Shown here piece after piece: positions 61,103 through 64,000 of a DNA stretch of 64,000 nucleotides. Numbering within the stretch: position 1 is the stretch's first letter; each line of letters begins with the position of its first letter. The position numbers were made by a program, and so were the translations under genes. Source of the DNA: Paenibacillus peoriae (GTDB lineage Bacteria; Bacillota; Bacilli; Paenibacillales; Paenibacillaceae); contig NZ_CP092831.1 of the NCBI RefSeq assembly GCF_022531965.1, positions 1,268,001 to 1,332,000 on the forward strand. The letters run 5' to 3'. A model generated the notes under the pieces. It saw only the letters and a list, made by a program, of their open reading frames with translations, did no database searches and had not been told where the DNA came from.

Positions 61103-61774
61103 TTAACGGTCCTTAAACAGGTTGGCGAGATTGCCAAAAGGACTGTACTGTTCCTGCTCTTCTTCAGGTGAGGAGTAGACGAGCTTCGATCCACGGCTTT
61201 CCTCATCGTCAGCAGCATTATGAACTAATGTAATACGATCAAAATGGTACATGAAAACCTGAGCGGTGTTCACGGCATCATCCAGTGCCCGGTGTTGTTG
61301 ACCGTCAAAGTCAATGTTGCACAATTCCAGCGCCTGAGACAGGCTCAACTGACGGTACTTTCCATTGGAACCAAGCAGACGGGAAATCTGCTTCTGTATA
61401 TCATTTGTATTATGAATCCATCCGAGATCTACATGATGGGTACGACAATGGGATACCAGCTTCTGACGGTCATCCGGGCCCCATGCGCATAAATAATAAG
61501 GGGAATCCGTACCGAGCCAGGCTATGAACTCCTTCACAGCTTCAGGAAATAGTGGAGCGGCATCAATGTCTCGTTGAGTAATACCCGTGAACTGAACGGT
61601 ATCAGTAGAGAGTACAGGTCGATTCGAGGGTCTTACAAAACTGTGAAACGTATCCGCAACGTATAGGCCATCGTCTCCCTGAACAACTTTGACGGCACCG
61701 ATATCAATGATTTCGGAGGAATATCTGGCGTTACGACTAACGGTAAATTCAAGATCGTAAATAATGTATTGCAT
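61103..61774 (-). CDS. DEDDh-family 3'-5' exonuclease
   Basis: A 223-residue exonuclease of the DnaQ/RNase T fold, resembling KapD. Exo I has D7 and E9 in YDLEFT, exo II has Asp in WGPDDRQ, and exo III has HRALDDA, giving the DEDDh set for two-metal catalysis. It should degrade RNA or DNA from the 3' end; KapD-like proteins are linked to sporulation (KinA inhibition pathway) in B. subtilis, which is only a possible parallel. AAGGAG before the ATG at 61774 decides the start. The last 35 residues are acidic and probably disordered. Confidence 0.88.
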   Translation of the reverse strand: MQYIIYDLEFTVSRNARYSSEIIDIGAVKVVQGDDGLYVADTFHSFVRPSNRPVLSTDTVQFTGITQRDIDAAPLFPEAVKEFIAWLGTDSPYYLCAWGPDDRQKLVSHCRTHHVDLGWIHNTNDIQKQISRLLGSNGKYRQLSLSQALELCNIDFDGQQHRALDDAVNTAQVFMYHFDRITLVHNAADDEESRGSKLVYSSPEEEQEQYSPFGNLANLFKDR

Positions 61775-61902
61775 TTCTGGACTCCTTCCACACATATAAC
61801 TGATCCCGATGGGGATCGGGACGAATGTTCTTGCCCGAGTGACTCTTCTCCATCATACCTCTCGGTTCACAACTTGTCAGCGGTTAAAAGGTTTGCTTTT
61901 TA

Positions 61903-61945
61903 AAAAAATATGCGATGTCCAAATGAGCTTGGACTATCGCATATC
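61903..61945 (-). terminator. Terminator of the nucleotidase gene
   Basis: ATATGCGATGTCCAA pairs with TTGGACTATCGCATAT, followed on the minus strand by seven T residues. A second stem (GGCAGCATCC/GGATGCTGCC, 61964-61993) precedes it. Confidence 0.85.
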
Positions 61946-62009
61946 TATAAACGCCTGACCTACGGCAGCATCCGGAACCACTAGGATGCTGCCTTTGCTA
62001 GCTATCGAA

Positions 62010-63911
62010 TTAGGCCGGGAGATCTAACTTTTGTCCGGGATAAATACGGTGAGGATTCTTCAACTTATTCAACTGTTGAAGCTGTTGCCAGGTGGTACCA
62101 TGTTTGCGGGAAATGTCATACAGCGTATCCCCGGATTTCACAACATATACATGGCTATTTGTAACTTGTGCAGAATCGGATGTCTGCTGTGGCTTGGCTG
62201 TTTGAGACTTTGCCGGTGCCGGTTTTGCGGGCGCTGGTTTCGCAGCCGGTGTAGAGACGGATTGCGGCTTTTCCTGCACAGGTGCGGGTGTTGCGGTTGT
62301 AGCAGATGGCGCAGCTTGTGTGGCAGGGACAGACATTTTACCATCAGTCTTGGCTTCTTGAATGCGACCGTCTGCTTGTACTTGCAGGCTAGCGGAGCCC
62401 ACCTTTTGCATGTAGCGGATTAACGCCTCATCAAGCGAGCCGAACATACCTGCCTGTGGATATTTAGCGAACATCGTATATTGGTCACCACCTACGGCAG
62501 TAAAATCATTGGTGGCCAGTGTATATATTGCCTCAGGATCAAGTGTCTTTCCGCCGATCAGAATGGAATGAACACGGCTGCCTTTGGCTGCTGATGTGTC
62601 TATTTTGAACGAGATACCTGATACCTGCGGGAAACCTCCGCTTGGCTCTGGATAGGAGGCTGTACCATTTTCCAGTGCGGCCTGAATGTCAGAGCCTTTC
62701 ACCTTCAAGGTAACGATCTGGTTGCCGAAAGGTAGCACAGTGATGACGTCTCCCTTGGTTACCGTTCCCGTCTTGATGGAAGCCCGGATGCCGCCACCGT
62801 TCGTTAAAGCCACATCTGCTCCCGAAACGTCACGCATAGCATCGGTGAGTAGGTCACCGAGATTGGTTTCACTTGCACGTACCTTTTCGCGTGCTCCTTC
62901 CAGATCCACACTTGTTTGCGTTACAACCTCTTTTAGAATAGGTTCCTGGTCCTTTTGAATGGAGGCGATCAATGCAGCAATTTCAGCGTTGGGCTGAACG
63001 TCCACTGCTTGAGTCGAATCAATCAGCTTGGCTTGCTTTTGCGTAACCTTACCGCCGTCGACCCATAAGTCCACAACACCCAGATACTTGGTGTATTCAC
63101 CTGCGCTAGCGATCAATGTACCATTGTCACTAACCAAGCCTTTTTCCAGTACAGTATGGCTGTGTCCATCGATGAAAATATCAATGCCAGGCACTTCCTT
63201 AACAACTTTGAGGCTGGTGTCCTTACTAGACACATCCTGCCCCAGGTGACCAAGAACAACAACGACATCTACTTTGCTGCGGATTTCATCAACAGCCGCT
63301 TTGGCCTCAGCCGCAGGATCGGTGAATTGAATACCCTCAACATTTTTAGGATTCGTCTTATATGCTGTTTCTGGCGTAGTCAGACCGATAATACCGATTT
63401 TAACGCCGTCCACTTCTTTAATAACATAGGGTTTGAACAAACGTGTTCCGTCTGTTTGTTTAATATTGGCGCTGAGCACAGGGAACTGAATTTCCTTACT
63501 TAGCTCGACAAGATGCTTCCAACCATAATTAAACTCGTGGTTACCCGGAACCATAGCATCATAGCGCAGCTTGTTAATCACTTTCACAATGCTCTCACCT
63601 TTAACCAAAGTAGCGAAGGTCGTTCCATGAACGGTATCCCCGTCATCTAGCAGCAGTGTATTGGGATTAGAAGCCCGGTACTGATCAATGATACCCGCCA
63701 GCTTGGCGAATCCCATTTCCTTGTCATTCGCGACCACGTGGGCATGGGTATCGTTCGTATGTAGGATGGTGATGTGTTTACCGCTGACTGGAGTCGTTGC
63801 CGTTCCCGCTGTTCCCACATGGGTTGCTGGGTCTGCTGCTGCTGTACCGAGACACCCAAGTAAAAGCGCGGCAGTCGTCAGGATCGACGAGAGTTTTTTC
63901 CATGAGTTCAT
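62010..63911 (-). CDS. Secreted 5'-nucleotidase / cyclic phosphodiesterase with LysM
   Basis: A 633-residue secreted enzyme. A signal peptide (about 1-27) is followed by a calcineurin-like metallophosphoesterase domain (about 48-290; HTNDTHAH, DDGDTVHG, PGNHEFNYG, GHSHT) and a 5'-nucleotidase C domain (about 335-500; NGGGIRASIKTG). A Pro/Ala/Lys-rich linker of about 60 residues leads to one LysM module (VYVVKSGDTLYDISRKHGTT) that would hold the enzyme on peptidoglycan. It releases nucleosides and phosphate from nucleotides outside the cell. GAAGGAAC precedes the ATG. Confidence 0.93.
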   Translation of the reverse strand: MNSWKKLSSILTTAALLLGCLGTAAADPATHVGTAGTATTPVSGKHITILHTNDTHAHVVANDKEMGFAKLAGIIDQYRASNPNTLLLDDGDTVHGTTFATLVKGESIVKVINKLRYDAMVPGNHEFNYGWKHLVELSKEIQFPVLSANIKQTDGTRLFKPYVIKEVDGVKIGIIGLTTPETAYKTNPKNVEGIQFTDPAAEAKAAVDEIRSKVDVVVVLGHLGQDVSSKDTSLKVVKEVPGIDIFIDGHSHTVLEKGLVSDNGTLIASAGEYTKYLGVVDLWVDGGKVTQKQAKLIDSTQAVDVQPNAEIAALIASIQKDQEPILKEVVTQTSVDLEGAREKVRASETNLGDLLTDAMRDVSGADVALTNGGGIRASIKTGTVTKGDVITVLPFGNQIVTLKVKGSDIQAALENGTASYPEPSGGFPQVSGISFKIDTSAAKGSRVHSILIGGKTLDPEAIYTLATNDFTAVGGDQYTMFAKYPQAGMFGSLDEALIRYMQKVGSASLQVQADGRIQEAKTDGKMSVPATQAAPSATTATPAPVQEKPQSVSTPAAKPAPAKPAPAKSQTAKPQQTSDSAQVTNSHVYVVKSGDTLYDISRKHGTTWQQLQQLNKLKNPHRIYPGQKLDLPA

Positions 63912-64000
63912 GTTGTTCCTTCAACCTCCCATAAAATGAATGAATTAGAGAAACCGCTTACGACCACATTTTATCAGATGATTGTAAAAATAACTTCTAT

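Noticed and set aside
63946..63963. A cre-like sequence upstream of the nucleotidase gene
   Set aside because: Two mismatches in core positions, and position relative to the promoter is unclear.
1..64000. CRISPR arrays, rRNA, tRNA and intact transposases
   Set aside because: No regularly spaced repeats, no cloverleaf or rRNA-like segments and no transposase-like protein were found by eye.

Overview
The window looks like chromosomal DNA of an endospore-forming, low-to-moderate GC Bacillota, most likely Paenibacillus of the P. polymyxa group. The signs are strong AGGAGG-type ribosome sites, several TTG starts, Spo0E-like phosphatases, an AbrB-type regulator, a T-box, a preQ1-I riboswitch, YqkE and YwaF homologues, stalk-domain secreted proteins and a receptor/pheromone pair like the Alo systems of P. 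polymyxa. The species call is inference. I saw no rRNA, tRNA, CRISPR array or intact transposase.

Layout. 1-12 kb: housekeeping and membrane genes (CorC-like partial gene, chemoreceptor, YwaF-like protein, SDR, MgtC, cyclophilin lipoprotein, two transporters, a TrmB-type regulator). 12-14 kb: a DUF1593-type remnant, then chorismate mutase-DAHP synthase behind a T-box that probably reads tRNA-Phe. 15-18.5 kb: a 7TM histidine kinase converging on a two-gene unit, a ComQ-like isoprenyl synthase followed by a 78-residue peptide with a nitrile-hydratase-like (NHLP) leader and a C-terminal Trp. 18.6-20.1 kb: a CE4 deacetylase and the wreck of a GH11 xylanase, both ending in the same binding-module tail. 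20.4-24.8 kb: small secreted proteins, DJ-1/PfpI, an AbrB-zinc-HTH fusion, an XRE-TPR receptor overlapping a pheromone-like peptide gene, and a Spo0E-like protein.

26-38 kb is a carbohydrate-sensing block: an anchored sugar-binding protein, YesM-type kinase and AraC-type response regulator in one operon, then hcp, an XRE regulator with three operator-like palindromes, a MazG-like protein, and a ChvE-MmsA-MmsB sugar ABC transporter preceded by a (TCTTC)11 tract and a cre-like site. 38-48 kb holds SDR, metallo-hydrolase, Lrp, GNAT, EcsC, an Fsr-type exporter and two large secreted proteins, plus a 177-bp MITE-like element. 48-54 kb is a sucrose-type operon (PTS EIIBC, a GH3 enzyme with an in-frame stop, GH32) followed by an AraC regulator. 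54-57 kb is queC-queD-queE-queF behind a preQ1 riboswitch. The rest has AIM24, a WYL regulator, a DEDDh exonuclease and a 5'-nucleotidase with LysM.

The most promising undescribed material is peptide signalling or modification: the NHLP-leader peptide paired with a ComQ-like enzyme (17.2-18.4 kb) and the Alo-like receptor/peptide pair (22.9-24.4 kb).
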